Source: Sphaeroforma arctica JP610 (Eukaryota > Opisthokonta > Ichthyosporea > Ichthyophonida). From it: 64,000 bases of DNA. The stretch is taken from positions 36,289 to 100,288 of the forward strand of contig NW_014040531.1 in the NCBI RefSeq assembly GCF_001186125.1, read 5' to 3'. The notes beneath the pieces were generated by a model. The model was not told the DNA's origin. It ran no database searches and saw only the letters and a program-made list of their open reading frames with translations. Below, one piece after another: positions 40,501-53,900 of the stretch. Made by a program: the position numbers and the translations under genes. The stretch's first letter is position 1, and the number at the start of each line of letters is the position of its first letter.

Positions 40501-42893
40501 GTGGTCTCCTGACGGCAACCGCGCAACACTCATCGACACCCCCACTTCCTATGCTACACCGACAGACTGGCATACTTCCACAACCCTTGCGACTATCACT
40601 ATACCACAAATCAGTACCCACCCCCCCCCCCCCAACCGTTGGGACACTACCTCCACCTCATACACCCACTACACTAGACGACACTTCCCCAGACGACACT
40701 GACTCTTCCCCTGGCCACCATGACCACAGACATCGACACACCCACTCCGACCTCCCCTCCTCCTTCCACACACTCATCAGTACACTCATTTGGCAGCAAT
40801 ATTGCAAATGACACAAAAAATACTTTCGACGAAGTCTCTTCTGACTCGAATTCAGAATACGAACTTATACGCGACAACCATCATCACACTGATACTGATA
40901 TCAACCTCAGCGTTTTGGACGAGTGCCCTCCATCCACACCTTTCCCACACGATGACTCCACTCTCAGTATCATAGCTGAAAGTGGGCACATATCAGACCC
41001 TACTCTCCACCATCGGCCACTTATTGACTCCACTCCCGCTGTTCACGTCCGTTCCACACAGCCCACATACTGATGTGATCCCACTCTTTTGGAAACACTA
41101 GTAATGATGGACCTCGCCGTACCTAAGAGTATCGCCCAAGCCCAACGAATGCCCAACTGGCCACTATGGAAGGCCGCTATCGATACCGAACATCAGGCAT
41201 GACATCATACCCCAATCCCAGGTTCCACGTAATACACGTATCATACATTCTAAGTACGTACTTGTTCGAAAGCATGATGAAATGGAAAACTGACCATTTA
41301 AAAGCCCCGCATGGTTGCTAGGGGGCGACCAACAGCAACACGGCGACTCATATAGTGAAACATACGCTCCAGCAGCTTCATCGGTTGCCCTTCGCACTTT
41401 CATCGCTACCGCCGCCTACGAGAACAAAGAGATCCATCATGTCGATGTTGCCACAGCTTATCTTTACGCAAAATTAGGTATTCCTGAATATACGTATCCC
41501 CCGAGAGGGGCTGCCGAATTAGGATTTTACCAACCCGAGACGGTACTCAAACTTACGCGCGGCTTATATGGCTTAAAACAGTCTGGTAGACTGTGTAATT
41601 TTGATATGGGCGATAAACTACAATTCATTGGATTCGCCCGTACTGAAGCCGATGAATCAACTTGGGTCCACTCTACTAAGGATATCACTATTGTTCTATA
41701 TGTCGACCAAATAGTTCCTAAGGTCATACGAAATACCCAAGATGCACTCTGGCTATTTCAAAACTTAGCGAAACACTACATTATCAAGAACCTGGGACTC
41801 GCACGTCACCCTGTCGGACTTAAAACCCAACAGCATCCTGATGGCTGCATCGAAATCGGCCAAAAGGTATACGTTCAAATACTCCTTGATACCTTCGAAC
41901 TTGTGGACTCTCCAACAAAGGCTACTCCCGGCACTCATCTTCACCCCAGTTCACTGACAAGCGATTCCTGTCATGAAAAATACAGATCACTCTTAAGGGC
42001 ACTAGGTTTTGTGGCTAACATGTCCCGTTCGAATATTGCCTGCACACTTAACCAACTTGCATCATACAGCAACAAACCCCTCACATCACATTGGACGGCG
42101 CTACAGCGTATTTTATCATATCTATCTGCCACCAAACATTTTACAACAAACACACCCACAGCTAAATCATTGCAAGCCTGTTCTGATTCAGATTGGGGTA
42201 CCTGCCTCGGCACACGCAAGTTTCAGAGTGGCGCTCTTAACAGCACACCTATTTTATGCAAATCTGCTAAACAAAAGACCATCGCCGGCAGCAGTGGTGA
42301 AGCAGAATATATTGCCGCCGCCGAAATCACGCGAAACATAGCTTGAATCTGCATTATATTAGAAGGCATGAAACACACATTGCAAGCACCCACTATATTA
42401 CATATAGACAACCAATTTGCCATTAAGGTATTTTTGGGCACATGCACACGAAAAGGTCTCAAACACATTGAGGTCAAGGAACACTACATACGCGACTGCG
42501 CTCGACGCAACGTCATCGACCTTCATTACATTTCTACATATGACAATCCCGCGGATTTACTCACCAAGAGCTTATCTCGACCGAAACACGAACATTTCAG
42601 TGCCATGTTATTATACGCCCATGACGATTACTTCGCCAAGGCTCAATCTATTTGGTTACTACGGCTACTTCGTAAATAGGTACGGTCTCAGCGTATCAGA
42701 GTTTAGCTTCAAGGGGGGTGTAGAGTAAGAATTACTCTCTCTATAAATCCTAAACACATCACTAGTTATCCGTACCTCCGACCGCATGGCCTGAACGGAT
42801 ATTTACACCTAGCATAGACTTATAACTAAATATGTCTGACATCAACCAAATAAAATTATTCATTCGGGTTAAGAACTTTATTTCTATTCTACA
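37540..42893 (+). mobile_element. Copia-type LTR retrotransposon (Ty1/copia, Pseudoviridae), broken
   Basis: Parts are in the canonical copia order. Gag (about 37600-38280) is followed by zinc knuckles (38420-38580, including CKKCGAKGHKGESC), protease (around FLIDGGAVTTH near 38680), integrase (39700-40400), reverse transcriptase (41400-41950, with HVDVATAYLYAKL and GLYGLKQSGR) and RNase H (42170-42600). A purine-rich tract precedes a 175-bp 3' LTR. No matching 5' LTR was found, and the frame is interrupted in several places. Protein domains remain easily readable, so it looks younger than the other elements here. Confidence 0.9.
42719..42893 (+). repeat. Putative 3' LTR of the copia-type element
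   Basis: This 175-base segment starts TGTAGA and ends TCTACA, a perfect 6-base terminal inverted repeat with the TG...CA ends of an LTR. It is immediately preceded by a polypurine tract (AAGGGGGG) and contains AATAAA near its end (around 42848-42855). The partner LTR is not visible upstream. Confidence 0.75.
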
Positions 42894-43059
42894 GGTTATG
42901 GGCCTCGATTCACCGCTGAAGGTTCGGCTGCTGGATTTCTCCCATGGGATGATGCCGAACCCACCATAAACCCTTGTACTTGTAAGTCAGGGTCCACAAC
43001 TGTTCGTGCCTGGAACCTAGGCACTCGCTCGCGGGTATCACTCCCGACTGATCATAAAC

Positions 43060-44530
43060 AGGACGATAAAAAACAGTACTTGCCGCTGCTTATAGAAAAT
43101 CCTACATTGCTGCGATATTCTACACCTTCTGGGTTTGTTTGCTTGTTGTTTGCATCATCTAATGTGCGTCTTGGACAAGGAACGCCTCGAAGATATGGTT
43201 ATCAATGGATATAAAATATATTTTGATGCATTCACTTTCGTAACACAGTTAGTGGGGATATACAGTAGTATCGACTTCCGTACAATTTGGCTACCTCCGT
43301 TCGCAGGAGGTTGCTCGATGGTACGTGTCTGAACACATGATCTTTTTACCAATACATTGAAATGTGTTCTAAGAGACATGACAATTAACAGCGAAGGCAC
43401 AAAATAAAAGCACAGCACGTGTACTGTAATCTGCCGTAAGCTATGCATCCGGTCTACCTGATGACGTCTAACTGCATTGATAATTTTCACTGGCATCAGG
43501 CAGGCAGATGCGTGAGAATAACAGTATTTCAATTTATTGATAGCATCACACTTTTGTTTGGATCCGGAATTTATATATTTTTTATAGACACCAGAGTATT
43601 TTCGTCCCTATTAGATTTCTAACCAATACAAAGTTTCGATTGTATAACATATCGTACTTAGGTATACGAAGACTTCATATAGTTAATATATGTAGGTGTT
43701 ATCTTATTAAACAGTCATATTACAACTACAAGATTCGAACAGCCAAATACAAAACCCAACTTACGCCATGATCAGTTCCATGTTACCACTGTCGTCGTCT
43801 GGTGACAGGTTTTCATGCTGACGAGTGTAAGAGCAATTCCTTCACAGCGTCGAGGTGTGATCGGTGGTATTGTAAGAGGGATTGAAAGCGAAAAGATTCA
43901 TTGCTCTGACCGTGAGCGACTCATAGCTACACAGGAGACAGCTACTTTGATAGTGCCATGTATGGAATAGTTGTGGCTGGCATAGAGGCCGCGGGGAGCA
44001 GAACGGTAGTGCTCTGGAATCGGTTGGACGCGCAACCAACATGGCTACATGTGCTTTGGATGCCAGCTGAACGACATTAGCCACCGATATCTGTCAAATG
44101 CTATCGAGTGTCAAACGTCATTGCATGCAGGTGTGGTGCGTCGGAGATTGGATTTATGAACCCCCGAGTGCAATAATCAACAACGAGCACCACAGATTTA
44201 TTTGAACATATTTCAAGACCAAATTTTCAATAAAGTATCTATATTCAGTATATCACTTACTTGATATGGCGCATACGATCGATGGTATGTTTCGATAAAA
44301 AGTGTAGCATATGCTGCCCCTAGCGAAATGATTTTCATAGCCAAGGGGTCGATCTATGACGGCTTTCTTTACATAGTACAAGGGAAAGGGCATCTCGAAG
44401 ATATGTGTAGCTATTTTGTGAATCTGACTGGTAGTGACGACACAGATTTGGGTGCAGCTAGAACTTTCACCGGCATTTGTTTTAGGGAATTTGAATCGGT
44501 ATTCATGACACCTCTGGTATACCATCGGTC
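43060..44530 (+). mobile_element. Decayed copia-type element, copy 2 (internally shorter relative of copy 1)
   Basis: Three blocks match copy 1. 43065-43610 matches 33830-34430 (for example GTTGTTTGCATCATCTAATG and TTTGGATCCGGAATTTAT). 43640-43990 matches 32010-32360 and includes the zinc-knuckle-like CYHCRRL...GFHADEC. 44125-44350 matches 33655-33880 (TTGGATTTATGAACCCCC). The sequence at 43065 recurs at about 44290, giving a direct-repeat spacing of ~1.2 kb. The reverse transcriptase/RNase H part present in copy 1 is absent here. It is broken and old. Confidence 0.6.
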
Positions 44531-44539
44531 ACACTTCAA

Positions 44540-44815
44540 AGACTCTCAATCTTGACTGAATTCGACCGCATTCCGCTAAAATTTACTCTTGCCACTGACA
44601 AGTATTTGCTCTGTATACTGACAAATCATGTGCTTACTCAAGCTCTTAAAATTGTCAGTTTCGATGTAATGAGACACTTGTGCATCTAACCATGGCTGAG
44701 TATTGTCGGATATGAGATGTATTAAAACACACTGTCAGTCATCGAACACGGACCGCACGCTATAAAAATTGATCAAATTTAGAAATCGGCCACAATTCAC
44801 AAGGAGTCTAACATC
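44540..44815. other. Spacer between copia-type copy 2 and SF3B1
   Basis: AT-rich sequence with no recognised gene. It should contain the downstream flank of SF3B1, which is transcribed toward this region. Confidence 0.5.
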
Positions 44816-44817
44816 AA

Positions 44818-44823
44818 TTTATT
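44818..44823 (-). terminator. Candidate polyadenylation signal AATAAA for SF3B1
   Basis: On the minus strand AATAAA lies about 160 bases beyond the SF3B1 stop codon, just downstream of the duplicated 3' block and in AT-rich sequence. Confidence 0.4.
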
Positions 44824-44840
44824 TAAATTGTATTTTTTTT

Positions 44841-44998
44841 TGCCTAAGGTGCATATCTGCTAAAGCAATAGATAGTTGTCATCGTATTTAAATGATGTAA
44901 GAAGCCCATCAGTAATTTTTTAATTGTAATATTTATCGCCTAAGGTGCATATCAGCTAAAGCAATAAATAAATGTAATCATATTTAGATGATGTAATC
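44841..44998. repeat. Direct duplication covering the SF3B1 stop codon and 3' UTR start
   Basis: Two ~60-base copies (44841-44901 and 44938-44998) both read GCCTAAGGTGCATATC then CTAAAGCAATA, ending in ATGATGTAA on the plus strand. The right copy contains the real stop (44984-44986) and the codons for the terminal Tyr-Ile-Ile. The left copy repeats that end within the presumed 3' UTR. Confidence 0.8.
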
Positions 44999-47918
44999 CA
45001 GTTCCGGTCTCTCGTAATTATTTCTGTCGTCATCGCCGATGCGAGGATACGCTGGTATGAGTCCGTCTTGCATCCCTGTTTCGGTACACAAAAATAATGA
45101 ATAGATCATTTACATTAGCGACGTGTCAAGGTATCATCATCGAGTGTTCTGAAAATGAATCAAGGAACAAGAGCACAATGCGGGACAGAAAGCATCCGAA
45201 ACATGTCTGTAAGGAAAGAGCTACAAATAGAGCACAAATGAAGTGAACTGGTGTACGAGTGCATTTAGTATGTGCGCAACTGTGTACATAGAAAGTGCAT
45301 ATATGCATATACGTACAATGACCTTTTCGCAGTCAAAATTGAATACTATGTTTAATTCGCTGAGCGCATACGAAAGTAAAATCATCAAACAGTAAATTCA
45401 TACACTGACAAGAATAATCGCGACCACTCTTGAAATATTATACAGGAGTATTCACTTAATGCAACGCCCCCAGTACTAATCTGCCCGATGGTTTCACACT
45501 CAAAGACCAACTGCAGCTCAGCAGCCATATGCACGCGATGGGAATTGTACGGACTTCAATTGTGTACATCATACCATCACCACCCCATCTGTGAAACTCT
45601 GTTAGCTTGGGGCACAGCTCCTGGGCTCTAATTCTCAAGCAATTGCATACTAGTACACGATTTTAGACTGGAAAAGAAATGTCACAGCCAACAGATGCGA
45701 TATATGTGGTGCGCTGATTGGAGTGAAAAGTTGATATTACTTACACAGACTCAACACAAAAACGGAACAATCGCAAGAGCAACACAAACCTCGCGATCAG
45801 TGCGTCTAAGGTCGTTCAATATAGCGATGTGTCTCACCAAGTATTGTAGTATGTTTTGCTAGCATTCATACAATATAGGCGTGTTGGAGTAGTGCCCCTC
45901 ATCCACCACACAGCAGTCTATGGTGGCCCAAATACTGATAGCAATAGAAGGTATAAGCGATATGCGCATTTAGAGTCGGAAACAAACATACCTATATATA
46001 TGTTGTTGTATATCTTCCAATATACATCCCGTACTTTTCTCGCCGGATGGAATAGACCCTGCAAATTAATGAGGCAAGATAGGGCCAATGAATAAGAGAA
46101 GTCGCGTAATCGCATAACAATGAGATAGGCTGAACTACGTCAGACTGTCAACCAAACTTCTATTACATCCTTGGATGTCTAGACACCACAGTCGGATCTC
46201 AACGAGCGATATAGTAGATATTGTAATCGGTTCAAATCCAGATGTATCCTTTTCGGATTTCAGTCGAGATAATGTTTTACACTAGATTTCAAACACACAC
46301 ACTTGAGGAATTCAAAATCCCAACCCATGATAAGTAAAACTCCAAGCTCAAACACACACTCTTAAACCAACCACTGGTCGCCCCAAAACAAAACTCTCAA
46401 TCCTATTTTTTTTAAGCTGACACATGTGTTTACAATGCGGACTTTAAAATCGAGCACACACTGAAATCTATTTTGCAGCTTATGCCAATACACATACCTG
46501 CAACGTGTACTGTAACACTCGAGCGGGTCCCAAACAGAAGGTTAGACCCAGCACAGCGTCCATTGTGGCGTTGATGACGTGCGGTGATGTTTCAAAGATG
46601 TTCGGCCACACGAAGTTGAGCAGATGAGTCATGGCGTCTTCACAGCCGAAGCCAATCACACCCAATGACATGTGTTTGACTACTGTGCATGCTGTTTGTC
46701 GATGGACCTAGTGTATTGAAAGTATCACCATGGTGACGAGAGTGGAGAGTGAGTGGGAATATGGGTGGTATATTCAGTGGCGTATTGCAAACGATACATT
46801 GGCGATGAAATCTTGAGGAAGGCAGGAAGGTGAAGGAATGTCCGCTTTAAGTGCATGGCAACGAAGAGAGAGAGAGATGCTAGATAGGGGTCGGGATACT
46901 AGCTCAGTGATGTAGGGCCTATACAATCATATGTATAGAAAGCACGTAGTAGAAGAGAGTGTGGTATCATACGCAGCACAGCCAAAAATAAAAATAAAAA
47001 ATGTATGGAATTTGCTTTGAGTAATAAAACAGTTAAACACGCCCAATTTAAGTACGGCACTTTCTTCCGCTGCGACCTGATTAAAAAGTCAGATGACCAA
47101 ATACGCCTGCGATTGCTTAGAATTTACCGCGGAACGTCTTACACAAACTTGTACTGAAACTTAAACGCATTCTCAACACATACACATAGTTGTACAACGA
47201 GCAGGAAAGAGCACAAGCTTCCGATGACAAAGTCTTTACATACCAAGTCACGGTCCATGAGCGCATCCTCCAGTAACGGCGTCACTGCGTAGATGTAATC
47301 CTTGCCCATCTCGCCGATGTATTCAAACACAAAACTCAGACTCTTCAGCACCCCGTTCTGCACATTGAGCTCGGGCACACGGTACTCGTTCATCAGATGA
47401 GGGATGACCGTGAATGGCGAGCAGGTCTCGGCCACGATAGCTATCGCAACCGTCGTGCACACACGGTTTTGTCGCTCTTGTACCTGGGGCGTGTGTGATT
47501 GTGCGAGAGGAGAGTTAATAAGGGATATAATCTAGTAGAGCCCAGGGGTTGATAGACTGAAAGGGAAGATGAACCGAGAAAGGGTTTGGCAAGGTATGTG
47601 TAAACATCAGAGTACATTGAGAGATGTTGTGGAGGATATCCAAAAAACACTGAGCGAAAAGTTTCGCGTTTGAGTGTCTGACAATATGAGACTACAGTGC
47701 ACAACGGGATATACATCGACTTCATGACAACTTGGCTAAGTTGATATATATGTCCAGTATTTGCTAATGTGTGATGCTAGACTAGTATCATACTGTATAA
47801 CAATGGCGCTTCTAAATCACGCTTGCTAGCCACAGGTGGATGCCCCCATGATAAATACACACACACATCTAAAAGCATACACACACACACACAAGCATAC
47901 ATACAAACACAAACACAA

Positions 47919-47952
<34 letters not shown>

Positions 47953-50900
47953 CACATTTGACAATTGAGCAACCCACCTTCAAATTGTTTAGAAGAGTAA
48001 TGAGCACATCCTGTGGACCGATCGCCTTTGCAATGTAACCAAATGTGTTGACGGCCGCCCTTCTGATACTCTTCTTGTGCGCCTTCAGTAATTCCAACAA
48101 CTCAAAGCAAATGCGCATCCATTCTCGCGCACCTACGTACTCGGCACCCCTGTCGGCTATACGTCCCACCTGCAGCGATAATGACGTTCACGTAAGTCGA
48201 CGTAGGATGAAGCGGAGCTGTGACCTTTTAAATCTGTGGATATCTAAGACTTTGGTATTTCTGTGTTGTGTGAAAGCCGTATATAAGGGCTTGGTAAGAT
48301 CTGTGAGTATACAAATTGTTGGTACTTGTGCGATATGTGGGAAGATCCAACAGTGCACTACTGCGATGTTCGAGATGATGATGAGCACATTTGTGATATG
48401 TGAGGTGATGTTTTGAGAGTGTTGTGCAAGGTGGGGGACTGTTCTGCATAATTGTCCCAGTGAATTATTGGCACACATATGTGTGCTGCTTTGCAACTGC
48501 CATACGAGTACACACTTCGATAGGCTAAAAAAGCTACAACATAACCATATACGCACACGCATGTTTTCAATCACAACCAAGTGCACAAACGCGCACGCTG
48601 GACCGGTTAATGACCAAAGCACTATAATGCAAACAATCGGTTTGTTGGAGGCCGCATTGACGTACCAAATCGATGCAGTTCTCCTGCACCTTCTCGTGCC
48701 TATTTTTCAGAATTGGGGTAAGTCGTGGTAACAGATCTCGGATCGGGGGAGTCATTTTGGACATGCCGATCACATTGACAACCGCCTTCAAGGCGCCCAG
48801 AATTGAACCCAGCACCTCCGGGTACTCTTCACCAAGGTACTCATACAACACCAAACCAAGCTGTATGAGGCCGAAGTATAATGTAGCATGTGAAAAGTTA
48901 GCATTGCAGTAGAAGAGTCAAGAGCTCTAACCATGACAGATATGGCAAAGGTATGCGAATTTTAAGCATGGTGTACCAACACAACGGCATGCGCTCCATT
49001 ATATCAATAACAAACGATGTTATACTCATACTAACGTCTTAGGTGACGGGCACGAACCAGCACAGAACCATTGTGTACGTGCAAACAAAAGGTAGTACGT
49101 CATGTTCGGCGAGTGTGACTACAACCATTTACGTGAATATCGAATACGTTGTGTTGGAAATTACACACACACAGAGAAAAAGAAGAATCTGTATCAGCCC
49201 ACATTGGAAATGAAGTGGAAAATGGCCGTGAAGATCATACACAACCCAACAGTTCTACGGTAGCAAGCACTGGTCATCAGCAACAACTCTCTGGCCCTAA
49301 GCAATACTAAATGGGCCTCATTAGGACATACCTGGGACATGAGCTTGTCTTCATTACAGGTTTTCATCACCACCGCAATGCGCGACATGAGATCGGCACT
49401 CTGCTGGCGCACCTTTGCGCTGCGATTGTTGAGTCGCCATAGCAACACTCCCACTATCTGCGGCAGGTAGGGCTTTGTGCGGATACCTAGTACGTTCACA
49501 ATGGTACCGAAACCGTTCAGCATGACACTGTCCTCAGTGGTTTGTTCCTATGGGTGTGGAAATTGTCGCGTTGATTGGGGTTACGAAAAAAGCGCCATAT
49601 TTATATATATGAAATGAAATGATATGTGAAATGATATGATATGATACGATACGTTAAAAAATGATGAAATAGCAACGCGAAATCGGTAAATTATACCTGG
49701 AAAGCGAACAGGATGCCATCGATCAACAGCTCCTCTAACCTCTGGTCCACATCAGCGGCACCGAGATTGCCCAGGACTTTCTCCACACACTCCATCACCA
49801 TCTTACGGTAGGGTTCCGATTCATCCTTCAGATCATTGACGATTCGGCCAATGATCTCTGAGACTCCCACCTGAGAATATAGACATTTGCATAGACAAGA
49901 GAATGAGCGTGGTTGGTGATCGTGGGTAGACGCATAGGCTTGGATAGAAACAAGTTTGCAAGAGATTTAATATAGGAGCCAAAATTGATATGAGAGTGTA
50001 GGTAAGCTCATGGTTGTAAATACGAAGTAGGAAGTGTAGGAATCAGCGGCAAAACGACCAATAGATCACTTCTGGTAGAGCGTAGCTCTGCATCAGCGTC
50101 CATGGGTCGCCAACGAGGTGTGATAGTAATGCCCGATAAAATCAAGCGGTCTTTTTAACTTAAATGTCTTTAGTATGAACGCACGCGCTCAACTGAAGTG
50201 CACATCACCACGCATGAGTACCGGATGCATGAACAGCCCGATGGAAAATAAATCCGAAACTCAATCAGTTACAGACCAAAAAATAGAACGTACCCAGCAA
50301 AAATGCACAACATTTGCGTACCAATGCACACTAAAGATTTTAATTTGTACTGCTTAGTACACGCTCCCGACACACCACATACTCGACGTATACGAGATTT
50401 ATGCACGCTAGTACATACTTGCGAACTAAGTTATATGTTCGTTAAACTCATACACCCTTCCGGAGACCATGCATACCTTATTTGCCAACTCCACAGTTGT
50501 GTCCACCAATTGACGTGCGATCCGTCTGTCGGGCGCAGTACGTCTCACCCAGAACTGCTCAAAGAAAGGCGGCAGAATCTCCTCACGGATATACTGAGCT
50601 TCCACACCATCTGTGGCACAACATTGCTTGACCACCTGGATAGACCAATGCGAATGGGATGCTGAGAAACATTGCGACTCGAATGCTAGAAAACCGCGCA
50701 TTCGGATTCACATGATTGAGCAGCTGTATGCTTTCGTATCTGCACAAAATCAATCCACTTGATCTGTAGTGGAAGCACGTGATTTTGCGAGGCCCTGGAT
50801 AGAATGGGAACCTTGGGTTTGGTGTTGTTTGGGTGTTTGGCAATGCATTTCACCCAGAACAAGCAAAGCAATTAGAGATGAATCTAGTCGGTCGGTCGCA

Positions 50901-53900
50901 CTTTTATGTACACGAGAGCTTTATATTGATACAAAGACAACTGGGTCTGACACGGACAAATGAAAATATTTAGACGATGTGACCCAATTCTGAAAGCAAC
51001 ACAGCAAATTCATCAAACAAAACTCGAAATTTTCGACTTCATTACCTTCAACACAATCTTCTTCATTTCCGGATCGGGCGATTGGAACTCCCGAATCAAT
51101 ACAATCATCACTTCTCGTGTGTAGTAGTTGGCGTGGTCCTCACTCATCAGCGGAATGATGTATCCGATAGCCTTCAAAAACGCAGCCAAACCTGTTGCAA
51201 ATTATAACATGACGCGATACAAAGAAGGTTACACAAGAGGATAAATGTTTAGCCCGATACGTTATTGTTTAGGGCAATACGTATCACAGCGACGAAAAAA
51301 CGGCTTGATAGGAGCATCACAGAATCAATCATAGGTTGAGGTATGAAATCAAATAGCATGGATGGTGTAGTGAACGCATTACGGTCATCAGCAAGAAGCC
51401 TACAAGCGCTCCATCGTCGACAACGGCAAGCGAACGGAAGTCCTGCAAATCGTCTCCGACCGCGCGTTCAGGACTCAGATTCTTTTGAAGCCTGAGCCCC
51501 ACGGATGAGAGTACATACTATTTCGGCCTATTTGCAGACCTTTCGATTTTGGATTATGCCCCATCGAGTGCAATGCTCTATGAGGACACAGACAACACTG
51601 CAGGGTCTTTTCGCCAACTACTTATTAACGAACACACACAGTATACTCTGATAGCTCCAAAGGGCCCAGGAAACTGATAAACTAGCACACGTACGAACCT
51701 TTTCCGTGATGTTGTCGGATACCCCTCCACAGTGGCAGCAGCACAGAATCAAACGATTCTATACCATATGGTGTTGCGGCCTCTGCCAGCGCCGCAAGGG
51801 CTAACGCACAGATGGTACGACACTGCAGAAGGAGAACAAAAGAATGCGCCAGAGTATCAGTATAAGCAAGCAGTGGACCCTAACTGTACTGAATGTCCAC
51901 AAAGTATAATCACACCGTTCTGTGGCGAGTTGGACGGTGATTCGAAACAGAACGAAAGCCTCTACTACATAAGCAAAGGTGCGAGCAGTATACACGTATA
52001 AGGGGTTGGTTGGATGAGGTCATATCGGTATGGTACGAGAATCTTAGAGATACGGGAACATGTAAAGCACAAGCAACAAATGATAAGCGTTTAGGCCACA
52101 CAAGGTAACTAATGGAACAAGTTTGAATATATACCACTCCCTGTACATCGATTGCAAGACACACTTTATCAGGCATACACGCACACAAGTAATATGATAC
52201 CACACACAAGTACGCCAATCCTCATAGAGGGTCTTCGACCGTAGAAGATTTACGCTCCATAGTAACCACCGTAGTACAGGTGACGGGGGTGAACGTACCT
52301 TCTGCTGCTCGTCTACTAGACCCATCTCTATAATCTCCACCAGACTCTTCAGATGAGGCAGCACCGCACAACCCATCAGGATGGCAATCTGCTGACAGAT
52401 CTTGATACCTGAGCACAGCAAAAACGAAGTTACTCAACGTACGGCTTGGAGTGCGCAAAAAATACACGAGTTGCGACAGCACTGCACAGCTTTAGGAAAG
52501 TGGCGAGCAGGGGCAGTGGTCTAATATTTCGATCCAATGCAATTGCAACAATGACGAATAAAGTCTATTGAATGCAATTGCAACAAAGACGAATAAAGTC
52601 TATTAAATGCAATTGCAACAAAGACGAATAAAGTCTATTAAATACAATTGCAACAAAGACGAATAAGGTCTATTGAATGCAATTGCAACAAAGACGAAAA
52701 AAGTCTATTGAATGCAATTGCAACAAAGACGAATAATGTCTATTGAATGCAACTGCAACAAAGACGAATAATGTCTATTAAAATGCAATTGCATCAAAGA
52801 CGAAAAAGGTCTATTGAATGCAATTGCAACAAAGACGAATAATGTCTATTGAATGCAACTGCAACAAAGACGAATAAAGTCTATTAAAATGCAATTGCAA
52901 CAAAGACGAATAAAGTCTATTAATGCAATTGCAACGAAGACGAATAATGTCTATTGAATGCAATTGCAACAAAGACGGATAAAGTCTATTGAATGCAATT
53001 GCAACAAAGACGAATAAAGTCTATTGACAACAGCACAGGCCACCTCAACGAGGGCTATTTCCCGAGTAGATCCTCCCAATCATTGCAACAAAATGACATA
53101 AACGTTTCACACTGCTACGGCTATCGAAACAACTGGCTGAGGACTGTCCGTTCTGTCGACCCCACCCTCAAACAGTTGTAGTCACACATTTACGGCTGAC
53201 AGGAGGTGTCTGCCGCCATCAACATATACACCCACACGCACCGCTACACACAATACATGCCAATGCCGCACAGATAAGCTGCAACACAACATACACGTAC
53301 AAACATTTACGTGCAACGCATTCTCATGCCACTTGGACGCGCCCACTTACCTGTGTGTCTCGCCTGCCAACTCTTCTTACTCTTGCACACCGCTTTGAGG
53401 AAAGGCAACAGTGTGGGGATGCCCAGTGCCGAGGCCACTACGGCAAAGGCTCGGGCCGTGGTGTTTCGCACGTATTCATCGGGATTATCAATATCTGACG
53501 AAACGTATTGGATTGTATAGAACCATTAGGGCCAAGCTTGCTCACATATGTTCATAATATTATGGATAGCTAGCAGAATGGGCAGCGCGACTTGTTACAG
53601 AAGGCACAAATATGTCCGGTGGTACTTCACACGTATCAATCAGTCTATGCAACTTGTGATTCAGGGCGCAGATCATGTCCGTAGCAACGCGCTGGAGAAT
53701 AGTAGAGACGAGTAGAAAGGAACGAATATGAAGCGGGAGGCACAGCACCGCACAGACATCATTTGCAAGTACTTTGAAGAATACAAAAAAATCTCATTCA
53801 TCGGTTATATATATATATATATACACGCACACACACGCATACACATATATATATCATACACACATAAATGCATACCTACATACATGCATGTACATATACA

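Noticed and set aside
46225-46245. GGTTCAAATCC, a match to the tRNA B box
   Set aside because: The flanking bases do not form a T stem, and no A box or acceptor pairing lies at the right distance upstream.
52535-53028. Regular 35-bp array that might look like a CRISPR
   Set aside because: Units are contiguous with no unique spacers, and the locus is an intron of a nuclear gene.
53560-53748. Minus-strand frame with [19 protein letters not shown]
   Set aside because: It looks protein-like but has no counterpart in SF3B1, and the neighbouring exons join perfectly without it.
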